A DNA stretch of 64,000 bases from Tetracentron sinense (taxonomy: Eukaryota > Streptophyta > Magnoliopsida > Trochodendrales > Trochodendraceae). Under the pieces are notes generated by a model. That model had not been told where the DNA came from and searched no databases. It worked only from the letters and a program-made list of their open reading frames with translations. The position numbers and the translations under genes are program-made. The stretch is taken from NCBI GenBank assembly GCA_015143295.1, contig CM026570.1:10440047-10504046 (forward strand), given 5' to 3'. This document shows, piece after piece, positions 21,850-32,792 of the stretch (its first letter is position 1; each line of letters opens with the position of its first letter).

Positions 21850-21960
21850 TTAAAAAATAAGTAATAAAGTTACTTCTTCTCCGGAGAATAAAAGTGGAAA
21901 GATAAGAGACATGTGGTGTCAGAGGAGGGCAGCCATAGAGATTTTCACTGGTCCTAAGTC

Positions 21961-22130
21961 GTAAAACAAAGGGTTAGGTCTGGTGATTGGTCCCTATTCT
22001 CTCTTGTCTCGTTGTGGTGGATGCAATGAAGCATAATTAATCACTAGCAAAGACCCGTGCGATGTACGGGTGTGTAAGTAAAGAAGAAGGAAAAAATATG
22101 AATGCCCTGTCCAATGAATAATTACATGTA
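21961..22130. other. Intergenic, no gene
   Basis: 21960-22050 resembles 36130-36200 (GGGTTRGKYCTGGT, GATGCAATGAAGCAT). A short GACCCGTGCGATGTACGGGT palindrome at about 22050 resembles ends seen in other plant non-autonomous elements. Confidence 0.4.
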
Positions 22131-23027
22131 TTGTAATGGATAAAATTCGTAATAAGCAAGTATTGAGAGGGCGAGTAAATATTTCATCCCCAGAGCATAG
22201 GTGAAGAACCCGTGGCCAACTGCAAAGAGTTCGTGTACCTCAGGACAATTTTAGATATCATCATCAATAGGACGATTTCAGATATCATTATCAGCATGAC
22301 GATTTCAGATATCGTCGTCAGTAGGACAATTTCAGCTATCGTCGTCATCAGGACGATTTCAGATATCGTGCTCTTAATGACGATTTCGAATATCATCATA
22401 ATCAGGACGATTTCAGATATTGTGCTCATCAGGACGATTTTAAATATCATCGTCATTAGGACGATTTCAGGTATCGTACCCATGATGAGGACGTGACCGA
22501 CTTGTAGTACGAAATTATCAGGAGACGATCTATTTACTATAGGGTTAGGTGAAAAGCACTGACTTAAATTTAATGCCTTAAATGCCGGTCACCTCAAATC
22601 GCTTTAGACCAAACCGACCTAAGAAGCAGTAGGCTCAGACATGTGACACGTATGAAGAAAGATTTGTCTAGCATATTTAGTAATAATCATAAAGCAAGGT
22701 GCATGGTCATCTATGGGCATGGAGAGGAATCAGACCTCAGCCTATAAATACCCCAAAAAGCTTAGTGAAGAAGATCAACATTTTTTTTACCCTCCAAAGA
22801 ATACCGCTTTCACTCTTCTGAACCAGACCATTTTTCCAAGACTAAAGGCCCTAACTCATACACTCCCAACCTCCATTCTTGACAGGACCATTCTTCTTCA
22901 CATACTGACTTAAGCATCGGAGTGTCTTGACAGGACGAACCCCTTCCTCTCTTCTCAGCAAACGGTGATATCTTCTACTGTACTACCTTCTTCCTTCTAC
23001 CGGTCAACCTAACTTCAAGGAGCAAGT
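22131..23027 (+). repeat. Solo LTR related to the Tat-type gypsy element at 45284
   Basis: Begins TTGTAATGGATAAAATTCGT, matching the 5' end of the gypsy LTR (TGTAACGGATAAAATTCGT). It has the same architecture: an internal tandem array, a TATA box (CCTATAAATACCCC at about 22740), and a C/T-rich end near CTACCGGTCAACC. ATGTA occurs at both borders (22127-22131 and about 23030), a possible 5-bp target duplication. No internal domain is present, so it is a solo LTR of a sister family. Confidence 0.65.
22240..22485. repeat. 27-bp tandem repeat, about 9 copies, inside the solo LTR
   Basis: Unit AGGACGATTTCAGATATCGT followed by CGTCATC. The length is a multiple of three, so both strands give long spurious frames (RTISDIVVI on +). 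Copies vary by point changes only. Confidence 0.9.
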
Positions 23028-23779
23028 GACATGTAGACTTTCCAAGAAAATCTCTCACATGTATCAATATGTAAATATACATATGAGTTCTATTTGTCCC
23101 AAATTAAACCATTGGAGCCATGTTTATGATTTATCACACACAAATTATTATTAATTAACTATCTATTCCAATATGTTAATAACATGTGTTAAATTCGAAT
23201 GAGTTCATATAGCATTATTATTTTACTATTTTTGAGATACAAAATCTTGTTTTCTTCTTCTGTAAATGGCACTGAGCAATAGGAATACTTTAAGAAAAAT
23301 ATGTTCAATCATAAGAGTTTGAGAATATAGTGCAATTTACATGTGATGTCAAAAAAATGGGAGCTAAAAACAATATCTGAAGTCTAGGACTAAATTTTTC
23401 GTACTTAACATCGGACGTATTGAGTAGCTCTTTATCTTAGGTGGTACTCTTCACATTTTTTTTGAGCTCATCCAATGTGAAATACATATTATAAAGCTGT
23501 TGCAACCGGAAAATTTAAGGGTTGAGGATCGTCCGAACTATCCGCCTAAATCGGATATCCTAACCGTATGGACAACCTTATGCCATTGTCGGTCGCCAGA
23601 GGAAAGGTGATAGGAAGAAAATAAAAACCAATGGGTATGATCAAGAATGTGGAAAGGAGGAAGAGGGAGGATCTATGTTTGTAATCAGGTGGTTAGGGAG
23701 CTATTATTCATCGTCCTGCTTAATGAATTAGGGGAAAGTTTCTTACAATAGAGGATTCAGCTTAACATAGCAATGCTGT
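23028..23779. other. Intergenic, no gene recognised
   Basis: AT-rich. No repeats or frames of note up to the truncated copia LTR. Confidence 0.4.
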
Positions 23780-23993
23780 TATATGTAGAGATGAGTTGAT
23801 ACAACTTGTTTAACAAATTCTGTTCTAACTATACAGCTGTTCTAACTATACAAACTGAACTAACTAACTAACTAACTAACTAATTCCAGCTCATTAACTA
23901 ACTCTTGGTTTGATCTCTTCTTACTGACTTGCCTTTATTTCTTCATGTGCAGCACTCTTTTCCATTACTCTTTTCAATTCGTGCTGTCTAATA
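23780..23993 (-). repeat. 3' LTR of the copia element, truncated
   Basis: Appears identical to 28591-28804 throughout. The homologous U5 end is replaced by unrelated sequence (AACATAGCAATGCTGT). Confidence 0.9.
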
Positions 23994-24000
23994 CTCCCCC

Positions 24001-27000
24001 TCAAGATGAGGAGTAAATATTATGAAGACTCATCTTGGACACTAAAGGATGAAAAACAGAGTATCCAAGAGCCTTAGTAAAAATATCGGCCAACTGATGT
24101 TGAGAAGAGACATGGAATGTTCGAATGATACCCATTTGAAGCTTCTCTCGTACGACATGACAATCTATGTCTATATGCTTCGTACGCTCATGAAAAACGG
24201 GATTAGCTGCAATATGCAAAGCTGCCTTACTGTCACAATAGAGCAAAGCAATCTGAGGAGTTACTTGAAGATCTTGGAGAAGAGCTCTAAGCCAAACAAT
24301 CTCACAGCATGTAGACGCCATGGCTCTGTATTCAGCCTCAGACGAGGATCTGGACACAGTAGTTTGTTTCTTTGATTTCCAAGATATCAAAGAATTATCT
24401 AGGAATATACAGAAGCCTGTAACTGAACGTCTTGTATCAGAACACCCAGCCCAATCTGAGTCACAAAAGGCCTTGAGTTGCAGTGAAGACTTGGCTGAGA
24501 AGAACAAGCCTTGACCTGGAGAGGCTTTGATATATCTGAGAATCCGATTGGCAGCAGCTAAATGAGTACTCCTTGGATTTGCCATAAACTGACTAAGCAC
24601 TTGGACAGAGAAGGAGATATCAGGTCTTGTTATTGTGAGATAGAGTAACCTCCCAACCAGCCTTCTATAAGAAGTGGGATCATCTAGAAGAGTACCCGAA
24701 TCCTTTGAAAATTTAACATTGGGTTCCATGGGAAAGTTTACTGGTTTTGAAGCCAAAAAACCAGTGTCTTCCAGAATTTCCAATGCATATTTTCTCTGAC
24801 TAAGAGAAATCCCAAGCTCAGTTCGAGCTATCTCCAAACCAAGAAAAAATTTCAGTGGTCCAAGGTCCTTCAATTTGAACTTATCATTAAGAACCTGGAT
24901 GAATTGTGAAACTGCTACTGAATTATCACTTGCAAGTACGATATCGTCTACATAAACAAGTAAGGCAATAAAGGAAGAATCCTGAGTTCTTGTAAACAAA
25001 GTATAGTCTGCCTTAGATTGAACAAAACCAAACTCTAGTAAAGCAGAGGAAAACTTTGCAAACCATTGCCTCGACGCTTGTTTTAACCCATAGAGTGATT
25101 TATTGAACTTGCATACCTTGGACTCCCCCTTACTACTGAATCCGGGAGGCATTGTCATGTAGACCTCTTCATCTAGATCTCCATGGAGGAAAGCATTGTT
25201 TACATCTAGCTGGTGGAGGTGCCAATTTCTAGCAGCGGCAATTGCAAGAAGAGTTTTCACAGTGGTGAGCTTGGCTACGGGGGAAAAGGTTTCATAATAA
25301 TCTAGACCTTCACTTTGATTGTATCCCTTAGCAACTAGTCTTGCCTTATATCTCTCTATAGTCCCATCAGACTTCAATTTTACCTTATAAATCCATCGAC
25401 ATCCAATAGATTGTTTTGATTGAGGAAGATCAACAACAGTCCAAGTATCATTCAGTTCAAGGGCCTTTATCTCAGCAGCCATAGCTTCGCGCCACTCTTT
25501 ATATTGGACAGCTTGATGATAGTATTGAGGTTCAATAATAGAAGAGACCGAAAGGCTAAAGTTTTTCTGTTTAACAGAAAGTTTACTGTATGAAAGAAAA
25601 GAGGAGAGATCATAAAGCATACCTGAAGATGAAGGAGATGGGAAAGGTTTTGATGAGGAGTTAGCAAGATGACAATGATAATCATGCAAATATCCTGGTT
25701 TTTGTTTTACCCTAGACGATTTTCTAGTTAAGTGATGCAAGACATCTGAATTGGAAACTATAACTTCAGTGTTTGAACCAAGAACATCTGAAGATGGTTC
25801 TGAGTTGGAACGAATTTCAGAAGAGTCATGTTGTATAATCCGAGGAGAGGGTGGATTGAATGAAGATTCATGATCTTGAGCAGATAAAGGAATGACAGAA
25901 TTATGAAATGGTAAATTTGAAGAAGAAACAGGGTATTTGATAGCATATGGAAAGATAGTTTCATGGAATACAACATCTCGTGAAACAAACATAGATTTAA
26001 GATGTAAATCATATAATTTGTAACCTTTAATGCCATATGGATAACCAAGAAAAATGCATGGTCTAGCTCGAGGATCAAACTTATGCCTATTTCTTGTAAG
26101 TGTAGTTGCATAACATAGGCAACCAAACACACGCAAATGTGAGTAAGAAGGTGGTGATGAGAACAAGATTTCATAAGGAGTCTTGTTATTCAGAATAGGA
26201 GTTGGAGTTCTATTAATCAAATGAACAGCTGTAAGAATACAATCTCCCCAAAACGATAAAGGAAGGTGTGATTGAAATCGAAGAGATCGTGCTACATTCA
26301 GTATATGTTGGTGCTTTCGTTCAACCACTGAGTTTTGTTGTGGTGTCTCTACACAACTAAGCTGATGTATAACACCTTTTGATGCATAAAAATCACTCAT
26401 ATTGAACTCAAAGCCATTATCGGAACGCAAACACTTAATCTTAAGATTGAATTGTGTTTCAATCAGATCAAAGAAAGTCTGAATGTGACTCCTAGTTTGA
26501 GACTTATTTTGTAATAGATGAACCCATGTAAATCTAGTATGATCATCTACAATTGTAAGAAAGTAAGAAGAACCACTAAGTGATTTTGTGGAGAAAGGTC
26601 CCCAAAGATCACAATGAATCAAATCAAAAGGATGCTGAGAAATGGATTCACTATGAGGAAACAATAGGCGATGTTGTTTAGCCAAAGGACAAATGCTACA
26701 AGATTTATTTGATGCATTAACAGACTGAGGAATTACATGAGATAACATTTTTAATGGAGTATCTGACAAGTGACCAAGTCTATAATGCCACAAACTATTG
26801 GCTACAGATTTATCAAGAAAACTAGTAGATGTTACATTATTGGAATGAAAAACAAGAGAGTTTGACAAAATAGAATTCAAAGGGAAAACCGAAACTGGAT
26901 TTTGCAGCAAGTAGTACAGACCTCCTTCATCTTTACCCACTCCAATCGTCGTCCATCTTGTAAGGTGCTGAATGAAACAGAATTTGGACAAGAAAATTAG

Positions 27001-28437
27001 ACAACAATGCATAGTTTTGATCAATTTGCTAACAGATATCAAATTGAAAGAAAAAGACGGAATACAGAGGACATTAGTTAAGATAAATGTTTCTGAAATC
27101 TTAACTGTGCCAACATGAGTGACAGATGCATGTTGTCCATTAGGTAGTCTTACTATTTTGGAAGTAACAGAAGTAATGGAGGTGAATAATGAAGTAGAAC
27201 AGATCATGTGATCCGTAGCTCCAGTATCAATGATCCATGGAGCATTAACAGAATTTGTAAAAGAGTTTTTCTGAAATAAAGAAGATGAAGATGCAAAAAC
27301 CGAATGTTTTGTATCTAAGTAAGAAGTTTGAGATGTAATCGAAACGTTACCTGCCATATTAGAAATCAAGTGATCTTGAGAAGAGGTAGAAGATACTTGA
27401 TTGGCAGATGACATAATTTCTGGAGATGGAGGCTTGAACATGTTCATGAGTTGCTGACATTGCTCATAAGTGATTGGGAGTTGAGGACTATCACTTTGAG
27501 AAACTTGATTAGCTGTATGAGAGATATTCTTGGCTTTGTTGAATTTATACCCCGGAGGAAATCCATGGAGCTTGTAACACTTTTCAATAGTGTGTCCAGT
27601 GATACCACAGTGCGAACATGTAGGGCGGTCCTTGCGATTCTGAGGTGCTTTGCTATTGGCATATCGATTTGGAGGTGCAGCCTTTGTGAGCAGAGCAGTG
27701 GTATTTTGATTGAATGAAGTGCTAGATACAGATATTGTACGTTGCCTCTCTTCTTGAAGCACAAGTGAGAAAACCTTATTTATAGGAGGCAATGGATCGA
27801 TCAACAAAATCTGACCCCTAATGAGTGAAAAACTTTCATTTAACCCCAAGAGAAACTGGTAAACATATTGCTGCTGATGATAAGTCATGAGAGTTTTGAA
27901 CGCACCACATGTGCAACTTGGAACTGGCTGATGATTCCCAAGTTCATCCCAGAGCCCTTTCAAGGAAGTAAAGTATGTACTCACCGAATCATTCTCTTGT
28001 GAAAGAAATGAGATAACCTTCTGAAGTTGGAAGATTCTTGGTCCATTGTGTTGTGAGAACCGATCATGGAGATCAGTCCACATCTCTGCGGCAGTATCAA
28101 TGTATATGATACTAGCTGCAATTTCTTTCGAGACAGAGTTCAGCAACCAGGAGAGTACCATATTATTGCATCGACACCAGATAGAACTCAGAGGATCAGA
28201 TGAGTTTGCTGGTTTAGTCAAAGAACCATCAACAAATCCGATCTTGTTCTTTGCCGTTAAAGCCATGACCATTGCTCTTTTCCATGAATTATAGTTGTCA
28301 TCAGTGAGTTGCTGTGAGACGAGCATAGCACCAGGGCTATCTCCATGATGCAGAAAAAATGGATTTGAAGAATCCATTTCAGAAGAAACAGGAGAAAGAG
28401 TTTCAATTTGGATAGGAGTTTCCATTGAAGAAAGCAA
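24001..28437 (-). CDS. Copia gag-pol polyprotein, 1478 aa, intact
   Basis: One uninterrupted frame. Domains in order: N-terminal [13 protein letters not shown] and UBN2-type gag (about 30-240); zinc knuckle [14 protein letters not shown] (274-287); aspartic protease DTGATDHM (about 400); integrase zinc domain and catalytic core with IHCDLWG (about 603), SDNGFEF (about 671) and the downstream glutamate in SVVERKHQH (about 705); reverse transcriptase from [11 protein letters not shown] to [12 protein letters not shown] (YVDD at about 1160); RNase H with CDSDWAG (about 1323) and [17 protein letters not shown]. All catalytic motifs checked are present, so this copy could supply active proteins. 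The TGA stop overlaps the polypurine tract. ATG at 28437 is the first start; a second in-frame ATG lies four codons on. Confidence 0.95.
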   Translation of the reverse strand: MLSSMETPIQIETLSPVSSEMDSSNPFFLHHGDSPGAMLVSQQLTDDNYNSWKRAMVMALTAKNKIGFVDGSLTKPANSSDPLSSIWCRCNNMVLSWLLNSVSKEIAASIIYIDTAAEMWTDLHDRFSQHNGPRIFQLQKVISFLSQENDSVSTYFTSLKGLWDELGNHQPVPSCTCGAFKTLMTYHQQQYVYQFLLGLNESFSLIRGQILLIDPLPPINKVFSLVLQEERQRTISVSSTSFNQNTTALLTKAAPPNRYANSKAPQNRKDRPTCSHCGITGHTIEKCYKLHGFPPGYKFNKAKNISHTANQVSQSDSPQLPITYEQCQQLMNMFKPPSPEIMSSANQVSSTSSQDHLISNMAGNVSITSQTSYLDTKHSVFASSSSLFQKNSFTNSVNAPWIIDTGATDHMICSTSLFTSITSVTSKIVRLPNGQHASVTHVGTVKISETFILTNVLCIPSFSFNLISVSKLIKTMHCCLIFLSKFCFIQHLTRWTTIGVGKDEGGLYYLLQNPVSVFPLNSILSNSLVFHSNNVTSTSFLDKSVANSLWHYRLGHLSDTPLKMLSHVIPQSVNASNKSCSICPLAKQHRLLFPHSESISQHPFDLIHCDLWGPFSTKSLSGSSYFLTIVDDHTRFTWVHLLQNKSQTRSHIQTFFDLIETQFNLKIKCLRSDNGFEFNMSDFYASKGVIHQLSCVETPQQNSVVERKHQHILNVARSLRFQSHLPLSFWGDCILTAVHLINRTPTPILNNKTPYEILFSSPPSYSHLRVFGCLCYATTLTRNRHKFDPRARPCIFLGYPYGIKGYKLYDLHLKSMFVSRDVVFHETIFPYAIKYPVSSSNLPFHNSVIPLSAQDHESSFNPPSPRIIQHDSSEIRSNSEPSSDVLGSNTEVIVSNSDVLHHLTRKSSRVKQKPGYLHDYHCHLANSSSKPFPSPSSSGMLYDLSSFLSYSKLSVKQKNFSLSVSSIIEPQYYHQAVQYKEWREAMAAEIKALELNDTWTVVDLPQSKQSIGCRWIYKVKLKSDGTIERYKARLVAKGYNQSEGLDYYETFSPVAKLTTVKTLLAIAAARNWHLHQLDVNNAFLHGDLDEEVYMTMPPGFSSKGESKVCKFNKSLYGLKQASRQWFAKFSSALLEFGFVQSKADYTLFTRTQDSSFIALLVYVDDIVLASDNSVAVSQFIQVLNDKFKLKDLGPLKFFLGLEIARTELGISLSQRKYALEILEDTGFLASKPVNFPMEPNVKFSKDSGTLLDDPTSYRRLVGRLLYLTITRPDISFSVQVLSQFMANPRSTHLAAANRILRYIKASPGQGLFFSAKSSLQLKAFCDSDWAGCSDTRRSVTGFCIFLDNSLISWKSKKQTTVSRSSSEAEYRAMASTCCEIVWLRALLQDLQVTPQIALLYCDSKAALHIAANPVFHERTKHIDIDCHVVREKLQMGIIRTFHVSSQHQLADIFTKALGYSVFHPLVSKMSLHNIYSSS

Positions 28438-28524
28438 TGAAGAACACTCTGTTCTATGTGCAATAAACAGAAAAGAGAAAAAGAAACGAAAGAAGATGAA
28501 GTATTGCGGAAGAACTAGAGCAAT

Positions 28525-28537
28525 TGCTCTGATACCA
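28525..28537 (-). promoter_or_regulatory. Primer-binding site of the copia element
   Basis: On the minus strand TGGTATCAGAGCA follows directly after the LTR end ATTA at 28538. It pairs with initiator Met-tRNA. Confidence 0.9.
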
Positions 28538-28804
28538 TAATGAAAAATGATCTTATTTTTTCTTATTGGATTACAATTCGTTTGTACAGGTATATGTAGA
28601 GATGAGTTGATACAACTTGTTTAACAAATTCTGTTCTAACTATACAGCTGTTCTAACTATACAAACTGAACTAACTAACTAACTAACTAACTAATTCCAG
28701 CTCATTAACTAACTCTTGGTTTGATCTCTTCTTACTGACTTGCCTTTATTTCTTCATGTGCAGCACTCTTTTCCATTACTCTTTTCAATTCGTGCTGTCT
28801 AATA
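28538..28804 (-). repeat. 5' LTR of the copia element (267 bp)
   Basis: On the minus strand it starts TATTAGACAGCACGAATTG and ends TTTTTCATTA. It contains an ACTA-type microsatellite at about 28670-28692. Compared with it, the 3' LTR lacks 28538-28590. Confidence 0.9.
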
Positions 28805-28849
28805 TTGCACGAGCTATAATATATTTTGTTTATGATGTTTTGTATGATT

Positions 28850-29645
28850 TACAGAATGTGAATTACATATATGAATTATTGGAGCGATATCTTGAGTCTA
28901 AGCGACATCTGCAAGATTCTAATAGTTTATTGAAAGAAAAAGAGAAGGAAAAGATAACTGCTATTAAAGGTTGGTTAAAAAAGTTGGAATTTGTTCTAGC
29001 TGAACATATTCATGCTCGAGAGAATGAGAAGAAAGGACAAGAAAGACTTACGATTGTTAAAAAGAAATCTGCTGAGGGTGAAAAGAAGTTGTTAGAAGAA
29101 ATTCTTCAATTAATAGAAGAAGTAAGCACTATAGAGAAAGTAAAAGAGAGACTTACAATTATTGAGAAGGAATCGGCCATCTTGAGAAAACATTAAGAGA
29201 AGAAATTTTCCAATTGAAAAAAGAAGCAAAGTCTCTTTGAGTTGCTCAAGATTTGGCAGAAGCTATGGCAAATGACCGGCAAAGAAGAATTGAAGAATTT
29301 CTTTAAGAGAAACCTAAACTGGTTGCATCCATCAAAGCTCATTATGAGAAAGAAGCAAAAGAACTAATTTCAAAAGATCGAGAAGAAATGGAACGATTTA
29401 GCAAAGTTACGAGATGAAGGTTGTTTGATATTGATACCACATTGATAGCTCAAGATGAAAATCCTAAGAAGGCTGATGCAAATCTTTCTGTCATAAATTT
29501 GGAAGTTGATGAGGAAGTGGATAGTCTACCAGTACAAGGGCAGAATCCGACATTAGATTCTTCTACTCTACCTATTGTTCCTAATGCTACTCTTAAGGAA
29601 CCTCCTGTTGATTATACGAAGAAGTCGGACATCCAAAAGAAGTAA
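28850..29645 (+). pseudogene. Coiled-coil protein exon, broken; family unknown
   Basis: Follows a good acceptor (GATTTACAG, about 28845-28853). The frame NVNYIYELLERYLESKRHL continues as a lysine/glutamate-rich coiled coil to TAA at 29194-29196. Similar heptad-rich sequence goes on in other frames with stops (29200-29420), then an open acidic tail 29421-29645 ending KKSDIQKK. This resembles the C-terminal coiled-coil parts of proteins in plant transposons and PMD-type genes, but no diagnostic domain was recognised. The upstream exons are cut off by the copia insertion at 28804. Confidence 0.5.
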
Positions 29646-30209
29646 TGTTCTTGTGTGGGTGACCTCCCCTTAGAGTTAGACCTAGAGATTTTAAAATCTG
29701 GAGGGATATTTGCCCTCTGCTTAAAGTTGTCCTCGGCAACAGGTGGTTGGTAGAGAAAATTGTTGGGATTTGACTAGGAATTCTGTTTGATGTAATGTTT
29801 TTCATGGAATCATCTTTTCAAATAAAAATTTTGACAAATTTTAGCTGAATTAGGATAATGATTTTAAGTTCCAATAAAATAGGCCTAAGATGTAGGTTTA
29901 TGTAATAAGTTGACTAGGGCCCAGGAAAAGCAGGCCAAGTTGTTCTAGAAGAAGATTGGTGAATTTTAGGAGGATGGGTAGAAATCAAGGAGAAGAGAAT
30001 AAATAGAAATCAAGAAGAAGAGAATGAGAAGAGGGGGCTCATTGTTAATCCTAATGACTCGTAGAGAGTGAACTCTTGTATTTGAGAATAAAAATTTATG
30101 TACCATATAATATTTGTATAGTGAAAGTTCATAATTGTCTTTTCTCATAGATGTAGCCTTATTATAGGTGAACCTGTAAACCTTGTAAAACAATTGAATA
30201 AAACTTCTC
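29646..30209. other. Non-coding, possibly LTR-derived; no gene
   Basis: Contains AGAGTGAACTCTTGTATTTG and a TTGTATAGTGA motif that look like the R/U5 part of a copia LTR, but no partner copy or primer site was found. Confidence 0.35.
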
Positions 30210-32118
30210 TGTCTCATTTATTAATAGAGGAGAAGAGCTTGTGTAGGCACAAGGTATAACACATTACAATTCCTATTGTGATAGGAATCTTTAGATTTAC
30301 ACTTTTTGTAAAGATCCAAATTTGATAGGATTCTAAACACCCCTTTTGGAAAGTGCTAGATCATCCAGCTCATGTGATCTCTTGAATTAAAGGTCGGTCC
30401 TTAATTGTTGAGTCTCGTATATGTTGTGATATGTTAACACGCCCCCACAAGCAATGCGGCACTTCAGTGATGTGAAGCTTGGACTGTAGGAGTTTGAAGC
30501 GCGTCGTGGTTAAATCCTTAGTGAAGATATCGGCAACTTAATCAATGGAACTCACAAAGCGAACATTGAGATCGCCACGAACGACTTTTTCACGAATAAA
30601 ATGATAGTCTATCTCGACATGCTTCGTACGAGCATGATAGACCGGATTGGAGGCCAGAGACAAAGCACTAATGTTGTCACAGAAAATGATTGGCGGAGAT
30701 TTAAGAAAGATGTCTAGGTCACGCAAAATCATTCGGATCCATGCTAACTCAACTGCGGTATGTGCCAAGGAGCGATATTCAGACTCGGTACTGGAGCGAG
30801 CGACTGTCGGCTGCTTTTTGGCACTCCAAGCAATAAGGCTCGACCCAAGAAATACTCCATAACCCAAGGTAGATCGCCAGTCATCCGGATCACCGGCCCA
30901 ATCGGCATTAGAATATGCACGTAATTTAGGAAGACCCTGCTGAATAATAATGCCACAAGTAATGTAGCCTTTGAGAAATCGAATGATTCTTTTCACGGCA
31001 ATCCAATGAGCTGACTGAGGAGAGTGCATAAATTGGCACACTTGGTTGACTGTGAAGGCGATGTTGGGACGGGTGAGAGTGACATACTGTAAGGCACCGA
31101 CAATGCTTCTATATCCTGTTATATTGGCAATCGGATCGCCATCAAGTCGTGACAACTTCAAGCCTGATGCAACCGGTGAGCTAATGGGTTTGGCTCCATC
31201 CATTTTGGCACGAGTGAGCAAGTCGCGAACATACTTGGATTGAGATAGAGAGCCTTGGGCGTTCGGTGAGCCTCTAGGCCAAGAAAATAGTGAAGGGAGC
31301 CAAGGTCTTTCATGGCAAAGAGATGATTGAGTTCGTCGAGAAGAGTTTGGAGGGCCAAAGCTTGATTCCTTGTGACACTGATATCATCCACATATATCAA
31401 AAGAAATAGGATACTCTCACCCAAACGCCGAATAAATAGAGATGTATCAGCAGAAGAACCAATAAAGCCAAGGTCATGCAAATAATCAGTGAGACGTAAA
31501 AACCATGCTCGGGGTGATTGTTTAAGTCCATAAATAGATTTATGTAATCGACAAACGTGTGTAGGTCAAGTGGGATCCGTGAAGCCCTGGGGTTGTGCCA
31601 TAGAAACCTCCTCAGAGAGAATGCCATGAAGGAAGGCATTGTGAACATCCATCTGTCAAATTGGCCAACCATTTTGAACGGCAAGGATTAATACTATCCG
31701 AATGGTGGCATGTTCGACAATTGGACTGAAGGTATCAGTATAGTCCACACCGGGTAGTTGGTGAAAGCCTTTTGCAACCAAACGTGCCTTGAAGCGCTCA
31801 AGAGACCCATCAGATTTTAGGTGGCATGGGAACAAGAGACCAAGTCCCTTGTTTCTGTAGGGCATCAAACTCCTGTGACATAGCAGCCCTCCACTCCGGG
31901 TATTTGATGGCCTGGGTGTAGGTGCTCAGATCAACCATGGTGGTAGGTGAAAATAGAGTCGTTGGTAGTGGGTAACGGGTAGAGGAAGTCAAGGCTTTGG
32001 GTTTAAAAATGCTGGATTTGGATCAGGTGCCATATCATCCAGCTCATGTGATCTTTTGAATTAGAGGTCCTTCCTTAATTGTTGAGTCCCGTATCTCTTG
32101 TCTTGTGATATGTTAACA
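30210..32118 (-). mobile_element. Second Ty1/copia element, internally deleted and decayed
   Basis: Minus strand. 3' LTR 30210-30442 starts (as complement) TGTTAACATATCACAAC and ends near AAATGAGACA. It is preceded by the purine tract GGGGGCG. A remnant of the 5' LTR lies at about 32030-32118 (same CATCCAGCTCATGTGATC and TTAATTGTTGAGTC blocks). The internal region runs straight from the LTR remnant into the RT domain, so gag, protease and integrase are deleted. It sits in the 3' flank of gene B. Confidence 0.85.
30538..31992 (-). pseudogene. Copia reverse transcriptase-RNase H remnant
   Basis: RT begins near 31992 (AIKYPEWRAAMSQEFDALQKQ), continues [20 protein letters not shown], then frameshifts through HNAFLHGILSEEVSMA-like sequence, SIYGLKQSPRAW, LLIYVDDISV (YVDD near 31385) and LGSLHYFLGLEAHRT. 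RNase H follows in 30538-31221 with SNADWAGDPDDWRSTLGYG and KKQPTVARSSTESEYRSLA. At least four frameshifts or stops; not functional. Confidence 0.9.
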
Positions 32119-32792
32119 GAACCATTTGTATATTGTATTGCGTTTTTGTTTCTTTATATCTCTATTTTGTTTAGTGGTCTCACACTACATCGAACCTTAA
32201 GATCGTGTTTTCAGCACACAAATACACAATGGTTAGGTTAGGGGATTTTGCTTGCCATATGATCAAAAAGAAGTTTTCAACATAAAGAACCAAAAAAAGG
32301 GCTTTGCTAATGAGATCGTCTAGGGCCGAGACCACATGGGGTCTGTGTCTCATGTCCGGGGTGTAAAAATAAAAGCACAGAATTCAAAAAATATTTGAAT
32401 TCCGAACTGAGACACACAATCTCGGGGTGGTCTCGGCCCTAGATAGTCTCAGAACCTTTATAGAAAGAAAAGAAAAAGAAAATTAATGTATAAAGTTTAC
32501 AAAAAAAATTGCATGTAAAGGAACACCTACCGCAACATAATATGCTCACTTCTAGTGGGTATCAAGGGATTGGGCTTAGATTGCACTTCTGTGATTTTTT
32601 AATGGACTCAGCCCAACCCCATGATTGACCTATTTACAAGAGATTTCTGTGGTCGGAATTCGCCTATTGACACCTAACTCACTTCTTCTCTTGCTGTTGC
32701 AGAACAAAAGAGGTTGTATGGCATCAAATCCTCTGAATCCCTATAGTGTTTGACCACTCCTCCATGCCTCGGATACCAAACAGATTCTCCAT
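32119..32792. other. 3' flank of gene B, paralogous to 13087-13468 and 14930-15109
   Basis: No coding content. Contains a pair of inverted segments around 32325-32450 (CTAGGGCCGAGACCACATGG and its near complement), another small foldback. Similar sequence (GCGGTCTCAATGTGGTCTCGGCC) recurs at about 35200-35330. Confidence 0.55.

Larger units (their letters stand above)
20400..21960. repeat. Large inverted repeat, right arm disrupted by a MITE
   Basis: Left arm about 20400-20755 and right arm 21381-21960 are complementary: CCACATGTCCCTTATTTTTC vs the 21900-21925 region, CTTCTCCGGAGA at 20468 vs 21888, ACTTATTTTTTAATCGTCTTTTG vs 21456-21478 plus 21850-21862, and GGTTTCCTATTTC vs GAAATAGGAAACC at 21380. 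Only the right arm carries the 373-bp MITE at 21477-21849. The centre holds further MITE family 1 sequence. No coding capacity, so probably a large foldback or non-autonomous DNA element. Confidence 0.7.
23780..28804 (-). mobile_element. Ty1/copia LTR retrotransposon, young, with truncated 3' LTR
   Basis: Minus-strand element. 5' LTR 28538-28804 (267 bp), primer site TGGTATCAGAGCA at 28525-28537, gag-pol 24001-28437, polypurine tract GAGGGGGAG at about 23995-24003, 3' LTR 23780-23993. The 214 bp shared by the two LTRs (23780-23993 and 28591-28804) look identical, including an ACTA microsatellite, so insertion was recent. The last 53 bp of the 3' LTR (the U5 end) are missing, and no target duplication was found. 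LTR termini read TATTAGACAG ... TTCATTA: TA...TA, not the usual TG...CA. Confidence 0.9.

Noticed and set aside
22240-22485. Array of similar 27-bp units that might suggest a CRISPR array
   Set aside because: Units are adjacent with no unique spacers, and it lies in a plant LTR. It is a minisatellite.
29421-29645. Separate small gene downstream of the coiled-coil exon
   Set aside because: Same acidic and heptad-rich character in a shifted frame; more likely a continuation of one broken gene.
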